DNA from: Spirochaetales bacterium
Lineage (GTDB): Bacteria > Spirochaetota > Spirochaetia > Treponematales > UBA12059
Direction of reading: 5' to 3'
Length of the DNA stretch: 52,481 bases
NCBI GenBank assembly: GCA_016926955.1
Contig: JAFGNN010000029.1
Coordinates: 1 to 52,481, forward strand
The translations under genes and the position numbers were made by a program. The notes beneath the pieces are model-generated. The model made no database searches, was not told the DNA's origin, and worked only from the letters and a program-made list of their open reading frames with translations. This document shows positions 1-7,868 of the stretch, in pieces; the first letter of the stretch is position 1, and every line of letters starts with the position of its first letter.

Positions 1-95
1 AGAGGGAATCGCGAATAGCTCATGCATGCCGTGATACCGTCGCGCACGGCTTCCCCGCTTGCGATTCCCGAAAGCTTCGTGACACTTCATGACGC

Positions 96-125
96 TTGCG
101 ACTCGGAACAAACCGATGGTATTCT
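96..125 (+). promoter_or_regulatory. putative promoter of the AhpD-like gene
   Basis: TTGCGA (96-101), an 18-base spacer and TATTCT (120-125) resemble a housekeeping sigma promoter. The predicted start would lie near 132, just before the GGAGGT ribosome site at 135-140. Pattern match only. Confidence 0.4.
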
Positions 126-144
126 CCGAGCCCCGGAGGTTGAC

Positions 145-510
145 ATGGAGCCGAAACTCTTCGACAAATCCATCCAGGAATGGCAGTCCGAACGTGAAAC
201 CCTCAACGATAAGGTCATGGACCTGGCCGGACTCGAGATCAAACGCTTCTTCAGCCTCGATTCTCAGACCTATCGCCCCGGCGCCCTCGACGCCAAGACG
301 AAAGAACTCCTCGGCCTCGTCGCCTCTCTGGTCCTCCGCTGCGATGACTGCATCCTCTATCACACCATCCGGGCCAAGGAAGAAGGCGTAACAAACGAAG
401 AATACCGCGAGGCGCTCGGGGTCGGACTGATAGTCGGCGGTTCCATCGTCATTCCCCACCTGAGGCGCGCGGCAGCTCGCTGGGAAGAACTTGGCCGATC
501 CGAGCATTGA
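145..510 (+). CDS. carboxymuconolactone decarboxylase / AhpD-like protein
   Basis: A 121-residue protein of the AhpD/carboxymuconolactone decarboxylase superfamily. The family signature is visible in the middle: CxxC followed three residues later by His (RCDDCILYH), preceded by the typical TKELLGLVASLV helix and followed by a glycine-rich helix. Such proteins are alkylhydroperoxidase-type thiol reductases or decarboxylases; the CxxC suggests a redox role. The ATG at 145 is chosen because GGAGGT lies four bases upstream; the same frame stays open back to 22, but that extension is low-complexity and unlike the family. Substrate cannot be told. It converges on the SpoIIE-type gene. Confidence 0.85.
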   Translation: MEPKLFDKSIQEWQSERETLNDKVMDLAGLEIKRFFSLDSQTYRPGALDAKTKELLGLVASLVLRCDDCILYHTIRAKEEGVTNEEYREALGVGLIVGGSIVIPHLRRAAARWEELGRSEH

Positions 511-569
511 GCGTACTCCACGCTCGAGGGCCGCTCCTCGGGCAACCCGAGAAGTAGATCACGCCCTTC

Positions 570-2843
570 CTAATCCGCTTCGATGAACCCTGAGCGCGCC
601 TTCTCTATGAAGGAAACGTTCTTGAGCGCGGTCGGATCGCTCGGAGAACGCTCGAGGACGGACTGGAATACCTCCCAGGCCTTGTCGATCTGCCCCGATT
701 GGTAGTAGGCAACGCCGAGGTTGTTCGCTACGCGCAGGTCCTCGGGACGATCTGCCTTGAGCGATGAGAAGGCCCTGACCGCGGCATCATGTTCACCGGC
801 GCGGAGCAAGGCTATCGCCTTCATGTAGCGGTCCCTGAACGAACCGAGCGCGGCGTCGACCGGAGCCTGCCGGGCCTGCCCGACAGCTTCGGATGGAAGA
901 TCCTCGCGTCCGTCTCCGCCTGTCGACGTCGCCCGCGCCTTGAAGTCGAAGACGAGCACGGCGCGGTCGTCATTCTGCGGAGCGTCGCCGGAGAAGCGCT
1001 CGACATCCAGGGAAAGGGCTTCGACGAATGCCTGGGGAGAAAGTTCGGCCCGATCACGTACGAAGTCTACGAAACGCGAGTGCTCGTAGAAGTCCCCCGC
1101 GTGGTTGCGAGCCTCGATGAACCCGTCCGTGAAGAGCACGACCCTGTCGCCGGGCTCGAGTCGCGCGTGGCGCGTTTCGTAGCCGCCATCCTCGAAACTT
1201 CCAATGAAGTAACCCTGCGTGTCGAGGGAGATTATCGCTCCGTCCGCGCCCCTGCGCAGCAAGCCCGCGTGGTGCCCTGCGTTGGTGTACATGAGATCCC
1301 CGGTTTCGAGGTCGAGGACGCAAAGGAAGGCGGAAAGGTAGTGTTCGAGGTCTCCGATGAAACGGTAAACCTCGTCGTTGATCTCGGTCAGGATGGCGCC
1401 CGTCGAGAGGCCATGCCGCGAGTGGGACTGGAAGCTCGCCTTTGCCATGGTGGTGATCAGTGCGGCCGGAACGCCGTGGCCCGACACGTCCGCGATAAGG
1501 AAACCGTAAACGTTCCGGCCGAGCCTGAGCACGTCGTACAGGTCGCCGCCGAGGTTTTCCATCGCCTGGTATCGCGCGGCCATCTCGAACTCGGGTCGAT
1601 CCGGCAGGGAATCGTCGTTGGGGATGATAGCCAGCTGGATGCGCTGGGCCATGGCCAGATCGCGCAGGAGCACTTCGTTCTTCTCTTCGAGCTCGGCCGT
1701 TCGCTCGTGGACTTTCCTCTCCAGATCGCTCGAGTACTCGATGATGCGACGGTTCTGGTCCTCGATCGAGCGCGCCATCTCGTTGAAATTCTCGGCCAGC
1801 ACGCCGATCTCGTCGTTGGAGCGGACGTCCGCTCGCGCGGTGAAATCGCCGTCGTGCATCTGGTCAATCGCCGACATGAGCGGCCGGATCGGCTTGAGCG
1901 TACGGCGGATGAGCAGGGTAACCGTCAGTACGAGCACCGCGAGGAAAGCGACAAAGCTTCCTGCGAGCACGCGCAAGGTCGCGACCGCGCTTGCCATGGA
2001 CAGGTCGTATGGCATGGCGGCCAGAATGAACATGCCCGTCATGAAGTTGCGCCGGTACGCCGCGAAGTGGCGCTCGCCCCCGATGCTGACGATGCGCTGC
2101 CCCTGCTTTTCCGCGAGCAGGAGACCGAGTTCGTCTATATCGGCGCGCGCGAGTTCGCTCGTCAGCTCCGGCACGGCCCGAGAAAACTGGCTCGCTATGA
2201 CCCCGCCCTGCGACGAGAGCAACATCCCCTTCCCTTCGTTCGGCAGATCGATGGTCTGTATGATGTTCTGGATCTTGTCGAGGGTCATGTCGACCCCGAG
2301 GACGCCGACCAGGCTGCGCGCTTCGTCGAACACCGGCATGACGCCCATGATCCCTATCGCGCTGATCGTATCGAGCTGCCCGACATCGGTGACCGTGAAA
2401 GCCTGGCCGCGCTTCGCCGTCTCGTACCAATACTTCGTTCGCGGATCGTAGCGCTCGGGCATGCTGGCGTATCCGTTGACGAACCCGGTGCCGTATCCCC
2501 TGAAAAAGAACGTGCCGTCTTCGGTGCCGAGGAAAACCGAGCGGAGCACTTGCGAGCGCTCATGGACGGTCCAGTAGAAAAGACGGTCTAGCCGCTCGAA
2601 ATTCGACGCGCGCACCTCGTCATAAGAAGCAAGCGAACGGGCGAGACGTTCCAGTTCCTCGAAGGTCATGGTCAGCTTAACGTCCGTCTGGTCAATGGCG
2701 AAATTCACCAACTCGTACGCGTTCTGTATGGTGTAGTTGTAAACGTTGAAATAGCTGAGCGCGCCGAGGACGGCCAGCAGAACGGCTGTCAGGGCGCCGA
2801 TGTTGAGGATTACTATTGTTTCGATACGCCTGCGTACGGCCAT
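570..2843 (-). CDS. membrane-anchored SpoIIE-type (PP2C) serine phosphatase with sensor, HAMP and TPR domains
   Basis: 757 residues. Two membrane segments (about 9-31 and 289-312) enclose an extracytoplasmic dCache-like sensor domain; then come a HAMP domain (about 313-366), a coiled coil (to about 400), and a PP2C/SpoIIE phosphatase domain (about 425-635). The metal-binding acidic motifs are all present: GGDLYD (432-437), ADVSGHG (451-457), FTDGF (571-575) and NDD (624-626), so the phosphatase should be active. A C-terminal TPR pair (about 670-750) is an addition to the usual RsbU-like plan. Family members dephosphorylate anti-sigma antagonists or other phosphoserine proteins in response to an outside signal. 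No antagonist or anti-sigma gene is adjacent, so the target is unknown. GGGAG lies six bases before the ATG. Confidence 0.92.
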   Translation of the reverse strand: MAVRRRIETIVILNIGALTAVLLAVLGALSYFNVYNYTIQNAYELVNFAIDQTDVKLTMTFEELERLARSLASYDEVRASNFERLDRLFYWTVHERSQVLRSVFLGTEDGTFFFRGYGTGFVNGYASMPERYDPRTKYWYETAKRGQAFTVTDVGQLDTISAIGIMGVMPVFDEARSLVGVLGVDMTLDKIQNIIQTIDLPNEGKGMLLSSQGGVIASQFSRAVPELTSELARADIDELGLLLAEKQGQRIVSIGGERHFAAYRRNFMTGMFILAAMPYDLSMASAVATLRVLAGSFVAFLAVLVLTVTLLIRRTLKPIRPLMSAIDQMHDGDFTARADVRSNDEIGVLAENFNEMARSIEDQNRRIIEYSSDLERKVHERTAELEEKNEVLLRDLAMAQRIQLAIIPNDDSLPDRPEFEMAARYQAMENLGGDLYDVLRLGRNVYGFLIADVSGHGVPAALITTMAKASFQSHSRHGLSTGAILTEINDEVYRFIGDLEHYLSAFLCVLDLETGDLMYTNAGHHAGLLRRGADGAIISLDTQGYFIGSFEDGGYETRHARLEPGDRVVLFTDGFIEARNHAGDFYEHSRFVDFVRDRAELSPQAFVEALSLDVERFSGDAPQNDDRAVLVFDFKARATSTGGDGREDLPSEAVGQARQAPVDAALGSFRDRYMKAIALLRAGEHDAAVRAFSSLKADRPEDLRVANNLGVAYYQSGQIDKAWEVFQSVLERSPSDPTALKNVSFIEKARSGFIEAD

Positions 2844-2879
2844 TGAACGCTCCCGAACTTCCGGCGGTGTGGTCGAAGC

Positions 2880-2908
2880 AGTCTATAGCCGAGCGACCGG
2901 GTCGTCAA
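2880..2908 (-). promoter_or_regulatory. putative promoter of the SpoIIE-type gene
   Basis: On the minus strand TTGACG (2903-2908), a 17-base spacer and TAGACT (2880-2885) precede the start codon at 2843 by about 35 bases. Confidence 0.45.
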
Positions 2909-2974
2909 ACTATTTCCCGATCGCCTCACCAAGGGCGGGCTAGGCGTCCCGCCGGCACCGGATGCCGACCCCCC

Positions 2975-3014
2975 AAAAAAAACGGCGCGGGCCCGTCGGG
3001 ACCGCGCCGTTTTT
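2975..3014 (-). terminator. rho-independent terminator of the outer-membrane protein gene
   Basis: A G+C-rich stem (ACGGCGCGG at 2982-2990 with CCGCGCCGT at 3002-3010) is followed on the minus strand by eight U residues (A tract 2975-2982). It lies 22 bases past the stop of the gene at 3036-3506. Confidence 0.88.
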
Positions 3015-3035
3015 ATCCAGCGATTCGGTGGGGCT

Positions 3036-3506
3036 TCAGAACCAGAAACGGAAGCCGAACCCTGCTTGCAAACCCCAGTCGGGTATGGATACCCCTGTCG
3101 GCGCGAGGAAGCCGACCGCCGGGGCGAATTCGACAAAGAGTTCGAGCGGCGGAATCGGGAAGGCGTTGAGACCCACGGGTACGCGCAGTCCGGCACTCAC
3201 GCTGTCCCCGACCTGCAGGTAGAGCCCGGGGCCGACGTAGTAGTTGATGAACGATACGAGGTTGCCCTGGTAGAGCCACCAGTCGAGAAGGACCGCCGCG
3301 GAGGCGGATCCCGTTTCGGGGATGCTGACGCCCAACCCGATGACAGGCGGGAATTTCGGAAGGCGGAAGCTGAGCAGGGCGGAATTCGGGAGTCCGCCCG
3401 CGACGTTGAGGCCGAATTCGCCGCCGATCGCCGCCTTGTAGGCGAAGGCCTGGCCGGCTCCCAGGAGCAGGAGCACGAGCATTACGAGAAGCGCTTTGCG
3501 TTTCAT
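3036..3506 (-). CDS. small secreted outer-membrane beta-barrel-like protein (hypothetical)
   Basis: 156 residues with a clear signal peptide: MKRK, a Leu/Val-rich core and a QAFA cleavage site near residue 22. The mature part alternates hydrophobic and polar residues with many Gly, Pro and aromatic residues, and the protein ends in FRFWF. A terminal Phe with alternating aromatics is the usual signal for barrel insertion by the BAM complex, so I infer an outer-membrane barrel of about eight strands. The ATG at 3506 is chosen over upstream codons because it begins the signal peptide and has GGAGG (3511-3515) four bases upstream. A weak promoter (TTGCTT, 17 bases, TACCAT) may lie just upstream. 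The gene is followed by its own terminator. No family is recognised. Confidence 0.75.
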   Translation of the reverse strand: MKRKALLVMLVLLLLGAGQAFAYKAAIGGEFGLNVAGGLPNSALLSFRLPKFPPVIGLGVSIPETGSASAAVLLDWWLYQGNLVSFINYYVGPGLYLQVGDSVSAGLRVPVGLNAFPIPPLELFVEFAPAVGFLAPTGVSIPDWGLQAGFGFRFWF

Positions 3507-3597
3507 GGAACCTCCGGACATCATGGTATGTTGATAGCTTCCCCGAAGCAAGGTTCGGCGTCAAGGCTCGTGTCCTTCGTTCGATATGAAAAGGGCG

Positions 3598-3627
3598 AAA
3601 AAAAGCCGCGGACCGATGGCCCGCGGC
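3598..3627 (-). terminator. terminator downstream of tRNA-Glu
   Basis: Stem GCCGCGG (3605-3611) / CCGCGGC (3621-3627) with a nine-base loop; on the minus strand it is followed by seven U (A tract 3598-3604). It begins six bases past the encoded CCA of the tRNA. Confidence 0.8.
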
Positions 3628-3632
3628 GCGAT

Positions 3633-3707
3633 TGGCATCTCCTAGGGGAGTCGAACCCCTCTTGTCGGAATGAAAATCCGATGTCCTAACCGATAGACGA
3701 AGGAGAC
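3633..3707 (-). tRNA. tRNA-Glu (anticodon TTC)
   Basis: The minus strand folds as a tRNA: acceptor arm GTCTCCT/AGGAGAT (first pair G-U), anticodon stem TCGGA/TCCGA around loop TTTTCAT giving anticodon TTC, and T arm with GGTTCGA. The discriminator is G and CCA is encoded (3633-3635). The 5' CTTCGTCTA stretch matches bacterial tRNA-Glu. It has its own promoter and terminator, so it is a single-gene transcript. Confidence 0.95.
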
Positions 3708-3720
3708 GCGCGATAACCGA

Positions 3721-3750
3721 ACCCTATCCTTTTTTTGCGGACAGTGTCAA
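3721..3750 (-). promoter_or_regulatory. promoter of tRNA-Glu
   Basis: TTGACA (3745-3750), an 18-base spacer containing an A tract, and TAGGGT (3721-3726) on the minus strand; the mature tRNA begins at 3707. Confidence 0.65.
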
Positions 3751-3772
3751 GGCACTCCCGTCTCCGCCCCCG

Positions 3773-5017
3773 TCACGAGTGGTCCGCGAGGCGGGACCTC
3801 AACAAGTCACCGAGCCTCCGAGAGTGGTCGTCGTCAGGGTTTATTGACTGGGCCGCGTCGCAGTCGGCCAGGGCGCGCGGATAGTCGGCGAGGTGGAAGA
3901 ACGCTTGTGCCCTGCGCATCAACGAATAGAAGTGGTAGGGATGGATGTCCAGGGCACGGTCGAAATCGACTATGGCCTCTGCATACCGGGCGCGGATGGA
4001 ATGGATCACGCCGCGGTAGTACGCGGACTTGTAGCAGCGCGGATCGAGCTCGAGGGCCTTCGAGAAATCCTCGAGGCTCTCGTCGTAGCGCGACTCCGAG
4101 AAGTACGCCATGGCTCGATGCTTGAGGATAACGGCCCGGGCCTCCTGGCGCGTGTCGTGTGCGAGTATCCGGGAATAGAGGTCGATCGCCCTCAGGTAAT
4201 CGCCCCGGTTGTGGGCTGCCAGCGCCGCCAGCAGCATGTCGTCGGAGCTGGCGTACTCGCGCAGGTAGTCGAGGTCGGCCTTCGGCGCGACTGGAGCGGG
4301 CGGCGCGATATCGGAGAAGAAGGGCAGGTCGATGGCCTGTTCGATCTTGCGGTAAAAGGCCCCGCGACGGCGCGCAAGCTCGTCCGAGAGCTGGTGCTGG
4401 TAATCGCGGATCTCCTGGAAGATGATGTCGGAAAGCGTAAGGTTGGCGTTCAGGGCTGCGAGTTTGCGGCGCATCGGCTCGTCGAACGGGGTGAATTCCG
4501 CCTTGTAGACGAGCTCGTGCTCCACCTCCGCCCAGGCTTCCTGGAGTATGGTGCGGATCTGCACCTCTACGACCTCGGCTTCCAGCGACGGTGCGTCCTC
4601 GCGGAGGTCTTTCGGAATCTCCACGAGCAGGTGGATCGACTCGTAGCCGAACTCTCGGAATGAGCGCTCGGCGCCCTTGCGCTCCACTTCTACCACCCGG
4701 AAGGCCCGGCCGAGCTCCTCCTCGACCTTTGCCAGGTCGCCGATGAACGGGCACACAAAACGGACGCCGAGCAGGTCCGTAAGCGGTATGGGGCTTCTGC
4801 CCGAGGCCCTTGCTTGCTGGTAAAGGCGGATGCGTTTCTTGAAATAGCTTGGAAAGGACTTTACCCGGGCTTTCACGCCCGGTCTCAAGCCGGAATCCTC
4901 GAGCACCTTCCGCATCCGGGCGGCCATGGCCTGGACGACGGCCTCCCTGTCCGCGAGCGAGGATCGCCATGCTTCCTCGAGCTCGAGACGATTCAAAGCC
5001 GGTTCAGTCGTCTCCAT
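3773..5017 (-). CDS. RelA/SpoT-domain (alarmone synthetase-like) protein with C-terminal TPR repeats
   Basis: 414 residues. The N-terminal half (about 25-235) is a RelA/SpoT nucleotidyltransferase domain: ARVKSFPSYFKKR (50-62), TDLLGVRFVC (80-89), FGYESIHLLVE (123-133), EVQIRT (151-156) and AEVEHELVYK (163-172) correspond to the ATP/GTP-binding and catalytic motifs of (p)ppGpp synthetases. There is no HD hydrolase domain and no TGS/ACT region, so it is a synthetase-only type. Residues about 255-400 form three or four TPR repeats, probably for protein binding. I infer (p)ppGpp or pGpp synthesis controlled by a partner. No ribosome-binding site precedes the ATG; instead a promoter ends eight bases before it (5026-5054), suggesting a leaderless mRNA. 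Confidence 0.88.
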   Translation of the reverse strand: METTEPALNRLELEEAWRSSLADREAVVQAMAARMRKVLEDSGLRPGVKARVKSFPSYFKKRIRLYQQARASGRSPIPLTDLLGVRFVCPFIGDLAKVEEELGRAFRVVEVERKGAERSFREFGYESIHLLVEIPKDLREDAPSLEAEVVEVQIRTILQEAWAEVEHELVYKAEFTPFDEPMRRKLAALNANLTLSDIIFQEIRDYQHQLSDELARRRGAFYRKIEQAIDLPFFSDIAPPAPVAPKADLDYLREYASSDDMLLAALAAHNRGDYLRAIDLYSRILAHDTRQEARAVILKHRAMAYFSESRYDESLEDFSKALELDPRCYKSAYYRGVIHSIRARYAEAIVDFDRALDIHPYHFYSLMRRAQAFFHLADYPRALADCDAAQSINPDDDHSRRLGDLLRSRLADHS

Positions 5018-5025
5018 AGGCTATG

Positions 5026-5054
5026 AGGATACACCGGAAGCGGCATGAGGGCAA
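5026..5054 (-). promoter_or_regulatory. putative leaderless promoter of the RelA/SpoT-TPR gene
   Basis: TTGCCC (5049-5054), a 17-base spacer and TATCCT (5026-5031) on the minus strand; the ATG (5017) follows the -10 box by eight bases, so transcription should begin at or next to the start codon. Confidence 0.55.
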
Positions 5055-5094
5055 AGGGAAAGCGTCGCCCGGCGCGGGCGCGAAGGATGGTACC

Positions 5095-5126
5095 AAAAAA
5101 AAGCCGCCCCGATTGGGGCGGCTTTC
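5095..5126 (-). terminator. rho-independent terminator of flaA
   Basis: Perfect 11-bp stem AAAGCCGCCCC (5101-5111) / GGGGCGGCTTT (5116-5126) with loop GATT; on the minus strand it runs into a nine-base U tract. It lies 17 bases past the flaA stop. Confidence 0.93.
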
Positions 5127-5142
5127 CGGGCGGGCTTACAGC

Positions 5143-6189
5143 TTACTCGGTTCCTGTGGTTTCCGAGGTGAACTCGGTCTTCGGTTCCTGCTTCAGCCTC
5201 TCAAGGTAACGGAGGACCTGCGACTCGCCGAAGCGCCGGCTCTCGATGAGCTTGCGGTCCGCTTCGCGCTTGTCGTTGATGCCCCAGACGGCCTCGTCGT
5301 CGATGTCGCGCACCGGGTCGAGTACGGCTTTGTCGTAGAGGATCTTGACGTCCTTGATGTAGGTGATGAAATCGCCGCCTTCATGGGCCGCATCGCGGGT
5401 GATGAGGATGCCGGCTAGCTTCACGAAGGGGGAGGACTTCGGGTAGAGCGGGAACAGGCGAAGTTCGCGGTTGCGGACGTCGCTCACGTACGCCGGGTTG
5501 TCCCAGCGAAGTTCCTTCCAGCCGTCGAAGTTCAGGTAACCCATGAACATCGTCGTCTGCTTCCCTTCCTGGTCCTCGAGGATGAGGGAGATGCCGTGGG
5601 GGAAGTTCATGCCGCGGACGGTGACGGCGAGCGACTTGATGACGCCCACGTTCTTCACGATGCCCATGGCGGTGGTGATCTTGGTGTCCGCGTTGAAGGT
5701 TCCCTCGAAGCGGGTCAGCCGATCGTTGACCGGGTCCGTACCGCCCGCCTCTTTCCGCTCGAAGGCGGGAATCGAGAAGGGAGGGGTCACCATGGCCCAG
5801 CTGTTGAAGGTTTCCGTGGGGAAATGGACCCGGATGCCCATGACCGTCTTGCCCGTGTAGGCTCCGCCGACTACGGGGGCCTCCCGGGTGTAGGACAGGG
5901 CCTGGTTGAAGTTGGTCCGCGAGGACGAAGCGAGGGTGATGTCCCAGTTGCCGATGGCGAGGCTGGTGGCCATCTGCTTCTTCTGGTCCTCGGTGTAGCT
6001 GGCGCCGGCGGTGGTGGAGAAATCCATCACGGTCGCGCCGTTGTCGAGGAACTGACCGGCGTTGAGCGGATCCTCGTTCGTGTCGGCCTTGAGGAGCGAG
6101 AAGTCCATCAGGACCGCCTCGTCCGCGAAAACCGAAAGCGTCCCGAGGAGCAGCACGAGCGTCGCCGCTATAAAGACCTTCCTTGTCAT
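5143..6189 (-). CDS. flaA: periplasmic flagellar filament outer layer (sheath) protein FlaA
   Basis: 348 residues, with a signal peptide (MTRKVF, hydrophobic core, cleavage after VFA near residue 22) and then a secreted domain characteristic of spirochete FlaA: VLMDFSLL near the mature N-terminus, SWAMVTPPFSIP, and the block KSLAVTVRGMNFPHGISLIL followed by GYLNFDGWKELRW. FlaA coats the FlaB core of the periplasmic flagella and is exported by Sec, unlike FlaB. The ATG at 6189 starts the signal peptide and has AAAGGAG (6198-6204) eight bases upstream. A near-perfect consensus promoter and a strong terminator make it a single, highly expressed gene. Its place after a run of sugar-modification genes suggests that the latter may act on flagella or envelope. 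Confidence 0.93.
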   Translation of the reverse strand: MTRKVFIAATLVLLLGTLSVFADEAVLMDFSLLKADTNEDPLNAGQFLDNGATVMDFSTTAGASYTEDQKKQMATSLAIGNWDITLASSSRTNFNQALSYTREAPVVGGAYTGKTVMGIRVHFPTETFNSWAMVTPPFSIPAFERKEAGGTDPVNDRLTRFEGTFNADTKITTAMGIVKNVGVIKSLAVTVRGMNFPHGISLILEDQEGKQTTMFMGYLNFDGWKELRWDNPAYVSDVRNRELRLFPLYPKSSPFVKLAGILITRDAAHEGGDFITYIKDVKILYDKAVLDPVRDIDDEAVWGINDKREADRKLIESRRFGESQVLRYLERLKQEPKTEFTSETTGTE

Positions 6190-6221
6190 ACTCTGAACTC
6201 CTTTCTGTAAGGCGGTCGATG

Positions 6222-6235
6222 AGCCGAATTCGGCT
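6222..6235. promoter_or_regulatory. 14-bp palindrome at the flaA transcription start
   Basis: AGCCGAATTCGGCT is a perfect palindrome immediately downstream of the flaA -10 box, covering the expected start (about 6232). It could be an operator or, at the RNA 5' end, a short stabilising hairpin. Confidence 0.45.
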
Positions 6236-6238
6236 ACA

Positions 6239-6266
6239 ATTATATTCGGGCGAATAGCCTTGTCAA
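6239..6266 (-). promoter_or_regulatory. flaA promoter (consensus sigma-70 type)
   Basis: Both hexamers are perfect: TTGACA (6261-6266) and TATAAT (6239-6244), separated by 16 bases on the minus strand. The promoter sits just past the stop of the GerMN gene, so flaA is transcribed independently of the upstream operon. It is a housekeeping-type, not a sigma-28-type, promoter. Confidence 0.88.
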
Positions 6267-6272
6267 ATACTT

Positions 6273-6776
6273 TCATTTTTTTTGCTCGTCCGCGCCGCCG
6301 AAAGGCACCTGTCCCCCGATTGTAAGGAGGATGCCGTCGAGGCCCGGCTCGGCCATGGCCATGACGCGCCGCGCGGCGTACAGGGCGCGACGGATGGGCG
6401 CACCCCCTTCCCCGAGGGCCCCTTCGTCCAGGTCGATCCGGAGCACCTCGTCCCGGAGCAACACGGCGTCTACCCTGGTACCGGGGGCGAAGAGCGGGGC
6501 CAGGTCCGGATCGGACGGACCGAGCAGCAACTCGGCCATGGTTTCCGCCGCTTCGGCCTCCGGTTCGCGGGACGGCAGGGCGCGGAGCTCGCCGACCAGG
6601 CGGCCGTCCGTCGCGCGGGGGAAGAGCAGGACTACGGGGCGGCGGGCGCCCTCCGCGACCCAGGAGGCCAGGGCGATGGCGACAAGGATGGCGAGCAGCG
6701 CGGTGCGGTACACTCGGGCCCGGCCGAGGGCGGCGACGGGGGCCGATGCCAGGATGCGGTCTAAAAAGTCGTTCAT
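6273..6776 (-). CDS. GerMN-domain membrane-anchored protein
   Basis: 167 residues: a short cytoplasmic N-terminus, one membrane segment (about 25-42), then an extracytoplasmic GerMN domain (about 48-158) with the family's hydrophobic strand pattern (VVLLFP, ELRALP, MAELLLGP, VLRIDLDEGAL, LDGILLTIGG). GerMN domains occur in envelope and spore-germination proteins and are thought to bind peptidoglycan or partner proteins. Its ATG overlaps the stop of the amidase gene by four bases (ATGA), so the two are translationally coupled and probably work together on the cell wall. Confidence 0.82.
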   Translation of the reverse strand: MNDFLDRILASAPVAALGRARVYRTALLAILVAIALASWVAEGARRPVVLLFPRATDGRLVGELRALPSREPEAEAAETMAELLLGPSDPDLAPLFAPGTRVDAVLLRDEVLRIDLDEGALGEGGAPIRRALYAARRVMAMAEPGLDGILLTIGGQVPFGGADEQKK

Positions 6777-7864
6777 GGCGCGGATGTTCCCTTGCGGTTC
6801 TCGAAATAGTCTATGAAATCGACAATGCCATTATAGACGGCGTCCGAGATGCTCCGCAAGTGAGCGGGATCCGCCAGAAGGCGCGCCTCGGCCTCGTTCG
6901 TCACGAACCCCATCTCGACGAGTACGCTGGGCATGCGGGCGTTTCGCACCACGAACCACTCCTCGGCGCGGATGCCGCGGTTGCGGGAGCTTGCGCCGAT
7001 GTTCCGCTCCAGCCGTTCCACGATGGACCGCGCGAGCAGGACGCTCTCGGTGGTGTACTCCTCTTCCATCATGACGTTCACGATCGGAGCGATCTCGTCG
7101 TCCACGCCCGGGGTGCCTGACTCGACGAGGGTTCGGCGATAGTCGGGATTCAGGTACCAGACCTCGAATCCGGAGGCGTTGCGGTTGAAGGACGCGTTCG
7201 CGTGGATGGAGACGTAGATTATCGCCTCGTTGGGCCGTAGCTCGACGGCGTTGGCCATCTCGACGCGCTCCTCCAGGCTCGGATAGGTGTCCGCCTCGCG
7301 CGAAAGCATGATCCGCCGATCCGGGAAGCGCTCGACCAGGGCGTCCCGCACCTGAAGCGCCGTCGCGAGCGCGAGATCCTTCTCGAGGATCTTCCGCTTG
7401 TCCTTGCCGCTTCCGTATTCGCCGACAGCGCCCGGATCCTTGCCGCCATGGCCCGGGTCGATCAGCACGGCCGCGACGCGGAACCGGGAAAGCCGCTCGG
7501 TGCTCCGCTCTTCGAACCATGCCGAGAGGTAGGCGGCGGTGGTTCCATCGAGCAAGGGACCTCCGGGCCCCGAGCTCGACGGGGTCAGCCGGACGGGGCG
7601 ATCGCCGAGCAGGTGCCAGGGGGAACCGGGCTTGAAAGCCGCCCGGTCTCCGTCTCGGGTCAAGGAGACGGTTCCGAGCAACGGATCGAGCGACAGGACG
7701 GCACCGAGCTCGGACGCGAAATCGGCAACGCGCACGGGCGCTCCCGCGGCGGACGGAACCTGGGCGTCCGCGGCCCTGGTTCCCGCGAAGGCCGCGGCGA
7801 GCGTGAGGCAGACAAGGAGGGCCGAATCGGGTCTTCCGCCGCGGCGCTTTGCGAGGGAGCTCAT
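6773..7864 (-). CDS. N-acetylmuramoyl-L-alanine amidase (Amidase_3)
   Basis: 363 residues. An N-terminal signal or anchor (about 15-34) is followed by an uncharacterised domain and a C-terminal zinc amidase domain (about 130-355). Zinc ligands and catalytic residues are visible: the His of LIDPGHGGKDPG (about 135-146), a Glu in ILEKDLAL, the His of YVSIHANA (about 217-224) and the Glu of VLVEMGFVTN. The enzyme cleaves the bond between MurNAc and the stem peptide in the periplasm, for cell separation or for letting envelope structures pass. It lies four bases after the ATP-grasp gene and overlaps the GerMN gene. Confidence 0.93.
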   Translation of the reverse strand: MSSLAKRRGGRPDSALLVCLTLAAAFAGTRAADAQVPSAAGAPVRVADFASELGAVLSLDPLLGTVSLTRDGDRAAFKPGSPWHLLGDRPVRLTPSSSGPGGPLLDGTTAAYLSAWFEERSTERLSRFRVAAVLIDPGHGGKDPGAVGEYGSGKDKRKILEKDLALATALQVRDALVERFPDRRIMLSREADTYPSLEERVEMANAVELRPNEAIIYVSIHANASFNRNASGFEVWYLNPDYRRTLVESGTPGVDDEIAPIVNVMMEEEYTTESVLLARSIVERLERNIGASSRNRGIRAEEWFVVRNARMPSVLVEMGFVTNEAEARLLADPAHLRSISDAVYNGIVDFIDYFENRKGTSAP

Positions 7865-7868
7865 CGCC

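Noticed and set aside
537-551. CTCGGG-CAA-CCCGAG hairpin between the first two genes as a terminator
   Set aside because: The stem is only six pairs and no U tract follows on either strand.
789-2591. 600-codon open frame opposite the SpoIIE-type gene
   Set aside because: It is the shadow of a strongly coding minus-strand gene in G+C-rich DNA and has no recognisable motif.
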